Shown here piece by piece: positions 1-7,809 of a DNA stretch of 64,000 nucleotides. Position 1 is the stretch's first letter, and every line of letters starts with the position of its first letter. The notes below the pieces were generated by a model. The model was not told the DNA's origin. It worked only from the letters and a program-made list of their open reading frames with translations, and ran no database searches. The translations under genes and the position numbers were made by a program. Source of the stretch: Streptomyces sp. NRRL B-24484 (GTDB taxonomy: Bacteria; Actinomycetota; Actinomycetes; Streptomycetales; Streptomycetaceae); assembly GCF_000717715.1 (NCBI RefSeq), contig NZ_JOAI01000015.1:62001-126000 (forward strand), written 5' to 3'.

Positions 1-291
1 GGTGAGCAGCGTCAGCGGCCCCCGCCCGGCCAGTTCGCGCAGGTGGTCGAGGGCCTCGGCGCGTTCGGGTTCGGCCAGCTCGGCGCGGTAGCGGCGCCGG
101 AACTCCGTCCAGCGGTCCGGGTCGTGCCCGTACCAGCGGCGCAGCTCGGTGCTGGGGGCGACGGTCTTCAGCCATTCGTCGAAGCCGGCGTCCGCCTTCT
201 TGAGGCCGCGCGGCCAGAGCCGGTCGACCAGGACGAGGGTGCCCTCGTCCGGTCCGGGTTCGTCGTGGAGCCTGCGGCGGGTGACGGCCAT
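1..291 (-). CDS. DUF488 family protein (3' end outside window)
   Basis: The frame is open from an ATG at 291 down to base 1 (97 codons) with no stop, so the gene continues past the left edge. The fragment carries the hallmarks of the DUF488/YeaO family: a VDRLWPRGL motif near residue 20 and a W-Y-G-H-D-P-D-R-W motif near residue 50, followed by an FRRRY segment. Members are about 115-130 residues, so most of the protein is visible. Biochemical function is unknown for the family. No convincing Shine-Dalgarno sequence precedes the start. It is divergent from the Nudix gene. Confidence 0.8.
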   Translation of the reverse strand, partial: MAVTRRRLHDEPGPDEGTLVLVDRLWPRGLKKADAGFDEWLKTVAPSTELRRWYGHDPDRWTEFRRRYRAELAEPERAEALDHLRELAGRGPLTLLT

Positions 292-473
292 CCGGCCATG
301 CTCGCGCGCGGTTCGCCGAAATCCGCGCGTACGCTGCGGAGTGTCCTGGATGCTGTCCGTACGGCCCACTCCTGCGGGTGTCCGCCTGCGGGTGCCTGCG
401 GTGCCCGCGGTTGCCTCCGGGGCGGGCCGCGGGTGGGCTCCGGACGGCGGCACTGGTGACGAGGGACGCGGCG

Positions 474-1463
474 ATGAGCACGGACGGGGCGACGGGGCGG
501 GACGGGGCGGCCGGGCCGCTGGCGGCGGCGGGCGTGCTGTTCCGGGACGCCGCGGGCCGGGTGATGGTCGTCCGCGCGGTGTACGAGAGCCGGCACCCGG
601 TCGAGGTGCCGGGCGGCGGCTGGGAGCCGGGGGACGCGACGCTTCGGGCGACCGCCGTCCGGGAGCTGCAGGAGGAGATGGGGCTGCGGCCGCGGCTGCT
701 GGCGCTGGCGAGCGTGGACTGGGCGATGAGCAGCTCCCGGCCGCCGATCGTCTCCTTCCTCTACTGGGCGCAGCCGCTGACGGCGGCGGAGCTGGCGGCC
801 GTCCGGCTGCAGGAGGACGAGCTCGGCGGGTACGCCTTCGTGACGCCCCGGCAGGCGGCCTCGGCGCTGCCGCCGCGGCTGTCGCGCCGGGTGGCGGCGT
901 GTCTGCGCTCGCCGGCGGGGTCGGGGCCGGTGGAGATGGAGGACAGCTTCCCGGTCGGTCCCGCCGCGGCCGGGCTGCCGCCGGGGCCGGCTCCGGCGTA
1001 CACCCGGGCCGACGGCCTGGACCTGGCGGGCGGTGACCGGCCGCCGGTGGTCCCGCCGCTGGACCGGGAGACGTACTACGCGACGCGTCCGCGGATCCGG
1101 GCGGAGGTCCAGGTGCTGGCGGCCGACCCGGGGGGCCGGGTGCGCACCGCCCGGGCACCGGTGGCGGCCGACCGGGAGACGCCCCGCGCGGCCGCGGCCC
1201 GGCTGCTGCGCGAGCGGCTGGGTTCGGTCCGCCCGCCGGGCCGGCTGCTCGCCCTGGACTGGCTGCCGGGTGACCGTCCCCGCCTGGTGTACGTCTTCGA
1301 CGGCGGCCGCCCTGACCGTCACCGGCCTGCCGGGGAGCCGGCAGCCGCCGCGGAGGCCGCTCCGGCCGAGGACCGGCGGACGGCTGCCGCCCTGGCGCAC
1401 CGCGGGGCGGTGTCCGGGCCGCTCGAACTGGTCGACGGCGTGCCGGCGGCCGATCCGGGGTGA
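474..1463 (+). CDS. Tandem Nudix-fold protein, second domain degenerate
   Basis: A 329-residue protein. Residues about 20-135 form a Nudix hydrolase domain with a Nudix box running from PGGGWEPGD to RELQEEMG; the REL-EE-G core that binds metal is intact, while the preceding conserved Glu is Asp with one extra residue, a variant I have seen in other actinobacterial Nudix boxes. Residues about 205-290 repeat the fold order (a strand, a GGR turn, a helix, an LLALDWL segment matching LALASVDW in the first copy) but the catalytic helix reads AAARLLRERLG and has lost the acidic residues. The ATG at 474 is chosen over an in-frame GTG at 456 because GAGGGA sits 7 bases upstream. Substrate is not predictable. 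Confidence 0.8.
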   Translation: MSTDGATGRDGAAGPLAAAGVLFRDAAGRVMVVRAVYESRHPVEVPGGGWEPGDATLRATAVRELQEEMGLRPRLLALASVDWAMSSSRPPIVSFLYWAQPLTAAELAAVRLQEDELGGYAFVTPRQAASALPPRLSRRVAACLRSPAGSGPVEMEDSFPVGPAAAGLPPGPAPAYTRADGLDLAGGDRPPVVPPLDRETYYATRPRIRAEVQVLAADPGGRVRTARAPVAADRETPRAAAARLLRERLGSVRPPGRLLALDWLPGDRPRLVYVFDGGRPDRHRPAGEPAAAAEAAPAEDRRTAAALAHRGAVSGPLELVDGVPAADPG

Positions 1464-1587
1464 TCGTCGACGCGGCAACGCGGCAGCGGGCGGCGCGCCG
1501 GGGACCGGCGGGTGTGACGGCGGGCCGCTTGCGGCATGACAATCGTGACAGTGGAGCGGCCGGTGCCGCCCTGCCCGAGGAGGTCGT

Positions 1588-1965
1588 ATGGTCCGCGACA
1601 TCGAGTCCGTGCTGACCGGGCTGCAGGTGGAGGCCGTCGGGGTGTCGGGGCCGCTGAGACTGGCACTGTCCGGCGGTGTGGTGCTGACGGTGACGAACGA
1701 CTTCCGGGTGCGGACGGCCGCCGAGGTGGAGCACTTCTACCCGGGCCTGTCGGTGCCGGCCTCGGGGCTGCTGGCCGCACTGGCCGGTGCCCGGGTCGCG
1801 GGGGCCGCGGTGACCCGGGCCGGCGGCCTGGAGCTGGGCTTCCGGTCGGGCGTCACGCTGTCTGTGCCGCCGGACACGGCCGTCGCGGGCACCCCGGCCT
1901 GGCAGGTCTCCGGGCCGGACGGGCCGCTGTTCACCGCGGAGCCCGGCGGCTACCTCGCCGTCTGA
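1588..1965 (+). CDS. DUF6188 family protein
   Basis: A 125-residue protein of a small actinobacterial family of unknown function. It is mostly beta strand, with alternating polar and hydrophobic segments such as LRLALSGGVVLTV and LELGFRSGVTLSVP and a conserved WQV-GPDG near the C-terminus. There is no signal peptide or membrane segment, so it should be cytoplasmic. GAGGAGG lies 4 bases before the ATG. It stands alone between the Nudix gene and the convergent alcohol dehydrogenase. Confidence 0.7.
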   Translation: MVRDIESVLTGLQVEAVGVSGPLRLALSGGVVLTVTNDFRVRTAAEVEHFYPGLSVPASGLLAALAGARVAGAAVTRAGGLELGFRSGVTLSVPPDTAVAGTPAWQVSGPDGPLFTAEPGGYLAV

Positions 1966-2017
1966 CGCCCCCGGGGTCCGGCCCTGCGCGGTGCGGCCCT
2001 CCCGGGCCGGCGCCGGC

Positions 2018-3031
2018 TCAGCGCAGGTCGAAGACCAGCCGGGCCGTCACCCGGCCCGCGAGCACGTCCTCGAAGCAGTCGTTGACGTCCTCCAGGCGCC
2101 GGGTCTCGCGCATGACCCTGGTCCGGCCGAGCTCGTGCAGCCGGAACACCTCGGCGAGGTCCTGCCGGGTGCCGACGATCGAGCCGACCACCTTCGTCCC
2201 GTTCAGCACGGTGTCGAAGACGGGGATCTCCAGGGTGCCGCCGGCCGGCAGCGCGACCAGGACGAGGGTGCCGCCCCGCCGCAGGGCGCCGTACGCGGCC
2301 CCGAACGAGTCGTTGCTGACGGCGAGGGCGATCGCGGCGTCGGCGCCGCCGAGCTTCTGCGTCTCCGCGGGGACATCCTGGATGCGGGCGTCGAGGACGT
2401 GGTCGGCGCCGAGTTCGCGGGCCAGGGCCAGCTTCTCGTCGGTGACGTCGACGGCGATCGTCTCGGCGCCGGCGAGGCGGGCGTACTGCAGCGCGAGGTG
2501 CCCGAGGCCGCCGATGCCGGAGACGAGCACCCGGGTGCCGGGGCCCGGGTCGGCGACCTTGACGGCCTTGTAGGTGGTGACGCCCGCGCAGGACAGCGGC
2601 GCGGCGTCCATCGGGTCGATGCCGTCCGGGACGGGCACCACGTAGTCGCCGTGGGCGAGTGCGTACTCGGCGTAGGCGCCGTCCACGGAGTAGCCCGAGT
2701 TGTGCTGCTGCAGGCAGAGCGTCTCCCAGCCGGACACGCAGTGGTCGCAGCGGCCGCAGGCGTCGGCGAGCCACGGAACGGCGACCCGCTGGCCGAGCCG
2801 GACGTGGCGGACGAGGTCCCCGGCGCGTTCGACGACGCCGACGCCCTCGTGCCCGGGGACGAACGGCGGGGTCGGGCGGACGGGCCAGTCGCCGCGGGCC
2901 GCGTGGATGTCGGTGTGGCAGAGGCCGGAGGCCTCGATGCGGACCAGGACCTGGTGCGGGGCCGGCTCCGGCAGCGGGCGGTCCTCGATGGCGAGCGGTG
3001 CGGTGAAGTCGCGGACGACGGCGGCCTTCAT
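2018..3031 (-). CDS. adhP: Zinc-dependent alcohol dehydrogenase AdhP
   Basis: A 337-residue medium-chain dehydrogenase that interconverts primary alcohols and aldehydes with NAD(H). Catalytic zinc ligands are Cys38 (in GLCHTD), His61-Glu62 (PGHEGVGVV) and Cys148. The structural zinc site is complete: Cys92, 95, 98 and 106 in CGRCDHC-x7-C. The NAD-binding turn GIGGLG is at 172-177. Length and the NSGYSVDGAYAEY segment match bacterial AdhP. The ATG at 3031 is preceded by GGGAGGA with an 8-base spacer; an upstream extension has no ribosome site. The gene is monocistronic and divergent from the DUF5685 gene. Confidence 0.92.
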   Translation of the reverse strand: MKAAVVRDFTAPLAIEDRPLPEPAPHQVLVRIEASGLCHTDIHAARGDWPVRPTPPFVPGHEGVGVVERAGDLVRHVRLGQRVAVPWLADACGRCDHCVSGWETLCLQQHNSGYSVDGAYAEYALAHGDYVVPVPDGIDPMDAAPLSCAGVTTYKAVKVADPGPGTRVLVSGIGGLGHLALQYARLAGAETIAVDVTDEKLALARELGADHVLDARIQDVPAETQKLGGADAAIALAVSNDSFGAAYGALRRGGTLVLVALPAGGTLEIPVFDTVLNGTKVVGSIVGTRQDLAEVFRLHELGRTRVMRETRRLEDVNDCFEDVLAGRVTARLVFDLR

Positions 3032-3288
3032 GGCGGTGTCCTCCCGGATCGGCTCGTGCACGGCCGGGCCCCGGCGGGCCTCGGCCGCCCCTCCGACCGT
3101 CCCCCGGACGGCCCCGCTCGGCAAGCCGGGGGCGGTGCCCCGGCGCCGCCACCGCCGCCGACCTGCGCCCGGGGACCGATCACGGCCGGAGGTACACGAC
3201 CCGCCCCTGGCCACGGTTCCCGTCGCACGGCCTAGGATGACGGCCGTTCGACCGCGGCCCGCGGGGCCGCGAACGGGGAGGGGGAACG

Positions 3289-4503
3289 GTGTTCGGAATC
3301 ATCAGGCCGTGCCGGCACAGCCTGTCGGAGACGCTGCGCAGCTCGTGGATGGCGCACCTGTGCGGGCTCTGCCTGGCGCTGCGCGACGACCACGGGCAGC
3401 TGGCCAGAACGGCCACCAACTACGACGGCCTCGTCATATCCGTGCTGGTGGAGGCCCAGGGACCGCGTGCCGCGGGCGGGCGGCGGACGGCCGGGCCGTG
3501 CCCGCTGCGCGGGATGCGCAGCGCCGAGGTGGCGCAGGGCGAGGGGGCCCGGCTCGCCGCCGCGGTGTCGCTGGCGCTGGCGTCGGTGAAGGTCCGCGAC
3601 CACGTACTCGACGCCGACGGGGTGTTCGCGAAGCGGCCGGTCGCCGCGGGGGCGCGGGCGGTGGCCCGTCGCTGGGACCGGCAGAGCACGGGCGGCGGCG
3701 CCGGCCTCGGCTTCGACACCGCGGTGCTGCTGGACGCGGCCGGCCGGCAGGGGGAGCTGGAGCGGGCCGCCGGACCGGGCACCTCGGTACTGCTGGTGAC
3801 GGAGCCGACGGAGACGGCGACCGCGGCCGCCTTCGCGCACACCGCGGTGCTGGCCGGGCGGCCGGGCAACGCGGCGGCGCTGGCCGAGGCGGGCCGGCTG
3901 TTCGGCCGGCTGGCGCACCTGCTGGACGCGGCGGAGGACCAGCAGGAGGACGCGGCCGCCGGCCAGTGGAACCCGCTGACCGCCACCGGCACCGGCCGGG
4001 ACGAGGCCGAGCGGCTGTGCCGGGACGCGGTGCACGGCATCCGGCTCGCCCTCGGGGACGTCGAGCTCACCGAGCGGGCGCTGGTGCACCGGCTGCTCGC
4101 GCACGAGACCGGCCTCGCGGTGGACCGGGTCTTCGGCCACGGCGCGGGCTGCTCGGTCACCGCGGGCGGGCAGCACGCGCACGGCTCCCACGCGCCGCAG
4201 CAGCACGCCCCGCACCCGGGCGGTCCGCTGATCGGCGAGCCGCCGACCCCGCTGCCCCCGAAGAAGCCGCGGCGCTCGGGCCTCGCCGGCTGCGCGGTCT
4301 GGGCGGCGATGGCCTGCACCTGCCAGCTGATGTGCTGCGAGCACGAGGACCCGTTCAGCCGGGAGAAGAAGGAGGGCTGGTGCCAGCGCAACTGCGACTG
4401 CGACTGCGGCAATTGCGACTGCAGCGGCTGTGACTGCGACTGTTGCGACGGGTGCGACTGCTGTGACGGCTGCGATTGCTGCGACTGCGGCTGTGACTGC
4501 TGA
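3289..4503 (+). CDS. DUF5685 family protein with Cys/Asp-rich tail
   Basis: A 404-residue protein of a Streptomyces family often annotated simply as a regulator; true function unknown. The N-terminal half has conserved MFGIIRPCRHSLSE, WMAHLCGLCLALRDDHGQ and a TNYDG motif. Residues 60-290 are helical, with an HETGLAVDR segment. A His/Pro-rich linker and a short hydrophobic Cys-containing segment (about 325-345) lead to a C-terminal tail of about 37 residues that is almost only Cys, Asp and Gly. The tail looks built to bind metal or form disulfides; that is inference. The GTG start follows a GGGGAGGGGG tract. The next gene starts inside the tail-coding DNA. Confidence 0.85.
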   Translation: MFGIIRPCRHSLSETLRSSWMAHLCGLCLALRDDHGQLARTATNYDGLVISVLVEAQGPRAAGGRRTAGPCPLRGMRSAEVAQGEGARLAAAVSLALASVKVRDHVLDADGVFAKRPVAAGARAVARRWDRQSTGGGAGLGFDTAVLLDAAGRQGELERAAGPGTSVLLVTEPTETATAAAFAHTAVLAGRPGNAAALAEAGRLFGRLAHLLDAAEDQQEDAAAGQWNPLTATGTGRDEAERLCRDAVHGIRLALGDVELTERALVHRLLAHETGLAVDRVFGHGAGCSVTAGGQHAHGSHAPQQHAPHPGGPLIGEPPTPLPPKKPRRSGLAGCAVWAAMACTCQLMCCEHEDPFSREKKEGWCQRNCDCDCGNCDCSGCDCDCCDGCDCCDGCDCCDCGCDC

Positions 4504-4888
4504 ACCGGCCGGCCACGGGCGCTCCCTGGACGAACTGGAGGGCGCCTGGCCGCCGCCGGCCCCCGGTGCCACCCGTCTGATCACCACCGCCCACGCCCTG
4601 CACCGGGTGCCGCTGGGCGAACTCGGCGCGGAGGGCCTGCGCCTGCTGATCGGCCAGGACATCGGCCTGCCCCACCTGGTGCCGGTGGCGCTCGACCTGC
4701 TGGAGGCGGACCCGGCGACGGAGGGCGACCTGTACCCGGGCGACCTCCACGACGCGGTGGCGGGCCGGCGCCCCGGGTTCTGGGCGAGCCGCCCGGACCT
4801 CGCGGCGCGGCTCCGCGCGGTCCCGCCGCCGGCCGGTCGCGGGCGCGGACGGGAAACCCGCTCCTCGGCTGACGGTGCCGGACGCTAG
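4493..4888 (+). CDS. CdiI-like immunity protein (CDI immunity family)
   Basis: About 131 residues. From SLDELEG onward it matches the family annotated as contact-dependent growth inhibition immunity proteins: RLITTAHALHRVPLGEL, then LRLLIGQDIGLPHLVPVALDLLE, then DLYPGDL and FWASRPDL. I chose the GTG at 4493, which overlaps the DUF5685 gene by 11 bases; there is no good ribosome site, so translation may be coupled. An upstream ATG at 4430 would only read the Cys/Asp repeat in another frame. No cdiA-like toxin is nearby, so a role in toxin immunity is not shown; many Streptomyces carry orphan members. Confidence 0.68.
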   Translation: MTAEPAGHGRSLDELEGAWPPPAPGATRLITTAHALHRVPLGELGAEGLRLLIGQDIGLPHLVPVALDLLEADPATEGDLYPGDLHDAVAGRRPGFWASRPDLAARLRAVPPPAGRGRGRETRSSADGAGR

Positions 4889-4891
4889 CCT
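4886..4891 (+). promoter_or_regulatory. -10 box for a leaderless transcript
   Basis: TAGCCT lies 6 bases before the GTG at 4898, a spacing that puts transcription initiation at the start codon. No Shine-Dalgarno sequence is present. The box overlaps the stop codon of the upstream gene. No clear -35 element is visible. Confidence 0.45.
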
Positions 4892-4897
4892 GCGTCC

Positions 4898-5698
4898 GTG
4901 CCGATCTTCGTCCACCTCACCTCGGCGGCCAACGCGCCGCGGATCCGCCGCTCGGGCGTCCGGGCGGCCGGCCGCGGCGAGCGCGGCGTGTTCTGCTTCC
5001 CGGTGCTGCCCTCGCACACCCTGACCCACCAGTGGGTGCGCGAGCTCGCCCGCTTCGGCACCCGCGGCGGCCTGGTCGCGGTGCACTTCCGGCTCGACGA
5101 CGCCGAGCCGGTGACGGTCCGCCGGTACGGCGGGCCCGGGCGGCAGGTCACGGCGGCCGAGGCCGCCGGACAGCTGGCCGCGATGGAGGACCCGCGCGGC
5201 TGGGAGGTGTTCCTCCCCCGGTCGGTCGCCGCCGGCGAGGTGCACCGCCTGCGCCGTCCGCCGCAGGTGGCCGGCTGGCGGTACTTCCCGTCCTCGCACG
5301 GCCGCCGGCCCTGCCAGTGCGACGGCTGCCGGGTCCGCGGCGAGTACGGCAGCCGGCGGCTGCGCGAACGGCTGCCGCACCCGCTGGACGGGCCGCCCCC
5401 GCCGACCCGGGTCCTGCTGGAACGGCTGGCCGCCGCGGGCGATCCCGGCGATCCGGAGGTCCTGCTCGACCTGCTGCACTGGTTCGGGCGGCGACGGCGC
5501 CGCAAGGGCCCGATCGCGGAACTCGCCCGGCTGGCCGCCCATCCCGACCCGCAGGTCCGCGCCGAACTGGTCCACGCCGTCTGGGACTGGTCCTCCCCCG
5601 GCCGGGCCGATCTGCTCGACGGCCTCGCCGACGACCCGGACGGCCGGGTCAGGACGGCGGTCGCCGACGCGCGGGAGTGGCTCGCCGAGCAGGACTGA
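4898..5698 (+). CDS. HEAT-repeat protein with conserved N-terminal domain
   Basis: A 266-residue protein in two parts. Residues 1-150 form a conserved streptomycete domain opening FVHLTSAANAPRIRRSGV, with GVFCFPVL, LTHQWVREL and VAVHFRLDD; the strand order and HLTS opening recall ADP-ribosyltransferase/KptA folds, which is speculative. A CxCxxC cluster near residue 145 may bind metal. Residues 180-266 are alpha-helical HEAT-like repeats, with HPDPQVRAELV and DPDGRVRTAVADA. Initiation is probably leaderless at GTG 4898. It may be co-regulated with the two preceding genes, but its own promoter argues for independent expression. Confidence 0.72.
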   Translation: MPIFVHLTSAANAPRIRRSGVRAAGRGERGVFCFPVLPSHTLTHQWVRELARFGTRGGLVAVHFRLDDAEPVTVRRYGGPGRQVTAAEAAGQLAAMEDPRGWEVFLPRSVAAGEVHRLRRPPQVAGWRYFPSSHGRRPCQCDGCRVRGEYGSRRLRERLPHPLDGPPPPTRVLLERLAAAGDPGDPEVLLDLLHWFGRRRRRKGPIAELARLAAHPDPQVRAELVHAVWDWSSPGRADLLDGLADDPDGRVRTAVADAREWLAEQD

Positions 5699-5873
5699 GG
5701 CGGCCCCCGGCGGCCGTCCGCACACGGAGCTCCCGGCCCGAACGGCCTCCCCGGCAGGCGCGGTGACCGACGGTCAGGGTCCCCCGGCGGCCCCTTGATC
5801 GGCTCGGCTATGCTGCGCCCCTACCAGGGGCGCGCAACGGCGCCCGCACCGCGGCGATGGGGTGGGAAGCACC

Positions 5874-6668
5874 ATGATGGGACCGGCACACGCGCTCTCC
5901 GGAGCGGCGGCCTGGCTGGCCGCGGGAGCGGCCGCGTACTCGCTGGACCGGCCCATGCCCTGGCCCGTCCTGCTGGCGGGTGCGCTGATCTCGGCGGGCG
6001 CCGCGCTCGCCCCCGACCTCGACCACAAGGCGGCGACCGTCTCTCGGGCCTTCGGTCCGCTGTCGCGCGGCCTGTGCGAGGTCATCGACAAGATCGGTGC
6101 CGCCACCTACAAGGCCACCCGCGGCAAGGGCGACCCGCGCCGCAACGGCGGCCACCGCACCCTCACCCACACCTGGCTGTGGGCCGCGCTGTCCGGCGTG
6201 GTGGCCTCGCTGTTCTCGGCGTACGGCGACCGCTGGGGCGTGCTGGTGGTGCTCTTCATCCACATGGTGCTGGCCGTCGAGGGGCTGCTGTGGCGGCAGG
6301 CCCGGATGTCCAGCGACATCCTGGTGTGGCTGCTCGGCGCGACCAGCGCCTGGACGCTCGCCAGCGTGCTCGACAAGCCGGGCAACGGCGCGAACTGGCT
6401 CTTCGACCAGCCCGGCCAGGACTACCTGTGGATCGGCCTGCCGGTGGCCCTGGGCGCCCTGGTGCACTGCCTGGGCGACGCACTGACCGTCTCCGGCTGC
6501 CCGGTGCTGTGGCCGATCCCGATCGGCCGCAAGCGCTGGTACCCGATCGGCCCGCCGAAGGCGATGCGCTTCCGGGCCGGCAGCTGGGTCGAGATCAAGG
6601 TCCTGATGCCGGTCTTCATGGGACTCGGCGCCATCGGCGCGGTCGCCGCCCTCGGCTTCGTCGGCTGA
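5874..6668 (+). CDS. YdjM-like membrane-bound metal-dependent hydrolase
   Basis: About 264 residues, integral membrane. It begins MMGPAHALSGAAAW, carries APDLDHKAA near residue 45, GGHRTLTHTW near 97 and HCLGDALT near 200; these His/Asp motifs are the metal-site pattern of the LexA-regulated YdjM family (PF04307). Several hydrophobic segments lie between them. A near-perfect GPIG-type tail is replaced by IPIGRKRWYPIGPP. The ATG at 5874 follows GGTGGGAAG; the GTG at 5862 lies within that sequence and is less likely. Substrate is unknown. Confidence 0.82.
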   Translation: MMGPAHALSGAAAWLAAGAAAYSLDRPMPWPVLLAGALISAGAALAPDLDHKAATVSRAFGPLSRGLCEVIDKIGAATYKATRGKGDPRRNGGHRTLTHTWLWAALSGVVASLFSAYGDRWGVLVVLFIHMVLAVEGLLWRQARMSSDILVWLLGATSAWTLASVLDKPGNGANWLFDQPGQDYLWIGLPVALGALVHCLGDALTVSGCPVLWPIPIGRKRWYPIGPPKAMRFRAGSWVEIKVLMPVFMGLGAIGAVAALGFVG

Positions 6669-6688
6669 CCCGCCGCCCCACGGCACAC

Positions 6689-6732
6689 ACGCCCCGTCGG
6701 GGCCCGCGGACCCGCGGGCGCCGGCGGGGCGT
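6689..6732. terminator. Bidirectional hairpin between convergent genes
   Basis: An outer 8-bp stem ACGCCCCG/CGGGGCGT encloses an inner perfect 8-bp stem GCCCGCGG/CCGCGGGC. It ends 2 bases before the stop codon of the convergent phosphoesterase gene. No U-tract follows, as is usual in this group. Confidence 0.6.
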
Positions 6733-6733
6733 C

Positions 6734-7237
6734 TCAGTGCCGCGGCGGCAGCCGGTGCAGGTCGACCGCGACCAGGCTCCCCGCCTCGATCCGGGCGGTC
6801 ATGTAGGTGCAGTACGGCTGCCGGCGCCGGTCGGTCGGCGAGCCGGGGTTGAGCAGCCGCATCCCGTCCTCCGCGGTGGTGTCCCAGGGGATGTGGCTGT
6901 GGCCGAAGACCAGCACGTCCAGACCGGGGTGCTGCGCGGCGCAGCGCGCCTCCCGGCCGCGGGCCGGTCCGGTCTCGTGGACGACGCCGAGCCGCAGCCC
7001 GTCCAGCTCGGCGCGGGCGGTCTCGGGCAGCCGGGCGCGCAGTTCCGGCCCGTCGTTGTTGCCGTGCACGGCGATCAGACGGGCGGAGCGCTCCTCGAAG
7101 AGGTCCAGGGTGGCGGTGTCCGTCCAGTCCCCGGCGTGCACCACGACGTCGGCGGCGGCGATCCGCTCCAGCAGTTCGCCGGGCAGGCTGCGGGCGCGGG
7201 CGGGCACGTGGGTGTCGGACACCAGGAGGAGCTCCAC
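6734..7237 (-). CDS. YfcE-type metallophosphoesterase
   Basis: A 167-residue calcineurin-like phosphodiesterase. Motifs in order: SDTHVP near residue 8, HAGDWTD near 40, HGNNDG near 70, HETG near 95 and FGHSHIPW near 120, which together supply the two-metal site. Length matches the YfcE family that hydrolyses phosphodiesters such as bis-p-nitrophenyl phosphate; the natural substrate is unknown. The GTG at 7237 begins the first beta strand directly and lacks a ribosome site, so initiation may be leaderless from CAGACT just upstream. Convergent with the YdjM-like gene. Confidence 0.85.
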   Translation of the reverse strand: MELLLVSDTHVPARARSLPGELLERIAAADVVVHAGDWTDTATLDLFEERSARLIAVHGNNDGPELRARLPETARAELDGLRLGVVHETGPARGREARCAAQHPGLDVLVFGHSHIPWDTTAEDGMRLLNPGSPTDRRRQPYCTYMTARIEAGSLVAVDLHRLPPRH

Positions 7238-7366
7238 GGCCGCAGTCTGCCAGGGCGGGGCGGGCGGCAGCGGCCGACGGACCGGCCCGGCGCGTCTTCC
7301 GGCTGCGCCCCCACAGACGCTACTGTCGGGTAACACCACGCTCCCCCGCCGCCGGAGGTCCCGCGC

Positions 7367-7735
7367 ATGCCCGTCCGCTCCCTGTCCGCGCGCGCCCTCG
7401 GCGGTCTGCTGGTCGGCGCCGGGGTGGCGCACTTCGCCGCACCGCGGCAGTTCGACGCGATCGTCCCGCGCTCCCTGCCGGGCTCGCCCCGCGCCTGGAC
7501 GTACGTCAGCGGCGTGGCCGAACTCGCCGTCGGCGCGGCCGTCCTGGCCCCGCGCACCCGCGCCGCCGGGGCACTGGCCGCGGCCGGCCTGTTCACGGCA
7601 GTCTTCCCGGCGAACGTGAAGATGGCCTACGACTGGCGGCACCGCCCCTCCCCGTGGCGCGAGGCCGCGGCGGCCCGCCTCCCGCTCCAGGTGCCGCTGG
7701 TCCTCTGGGCCCTCAAGGTCCGCCGCGACGCCTAG
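7367..7735 (+). CDS. DoxX-family membrane protein
   Basis: A 122-residue membrane protein with four predicted hydrophobic segments: ALGGLLVGAGVAHF, WTYVSGVAELAVGAAVL, AGALAAAGLFTAVF and LPLQVPLVLWAL. The order and the NVKMAYDWRHRP loop fit the DoxX family. Function of stand-alone members is not settled; some form oxidoreductase complexes with SseA and SodA in mycobacteria. GGAGG lies 10 bases before the ATG. It is divergent from the phosphoesterase and convergent with the universal stress protein. Confidence 0.8.
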   Translation: MPVRSLSARALGGLLVGAGVAHFAAPRQFDAIVPRSLPGSPRAWTYVSGVAELAVGAAVLAPRTRAAGALAAAGLFTAVFPANVKMAYDWRHRPSPWREAAAARLPLQVPLVLWALKVRRDA

Positions 7736-7744
7736 GCACCTGCA

Positions 7745-7786
7745 GCAAGAGGGGCGGGGGACCTGCACAGCTCCCCCGCCCCTTGC
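7745..7786. terminator. Strong bidirectional terminator hairpin
   Basis: The right arm TCCCCCGCCCCTTGC pairs perfectly with the left arm apart from a two-base bulge on the left, giving a 15-bp GC-rich stem with a 10-base loop. It lies between the convergent DoxX and universal stress protein genes. Confidence 0.75.
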
Positions 7787-7809
7787 AGTGCTCCCCACCG
7801 GGACCCGCT

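Noticed and set aside
4430..4492. Earlier ATG start for the CdiI-like gene
   Set aside because: It would add only an Ala/Thr/Val repeat that is the shifted reading of the Cys/Asp tail.
3232..4662. 476-codon minus-strand frame opposite the DUF5685 gene
   Set aside because: It is the reverse reading of the repeat-rich gene, giving Val/Ala runs, with no ribosome site or homology.
4493..4888. A full contact-dependent inhibition (CDI) system
   Set aside because: No cdiA or cdiB-like gene is present; only an orphan immunity-like protein is seen.
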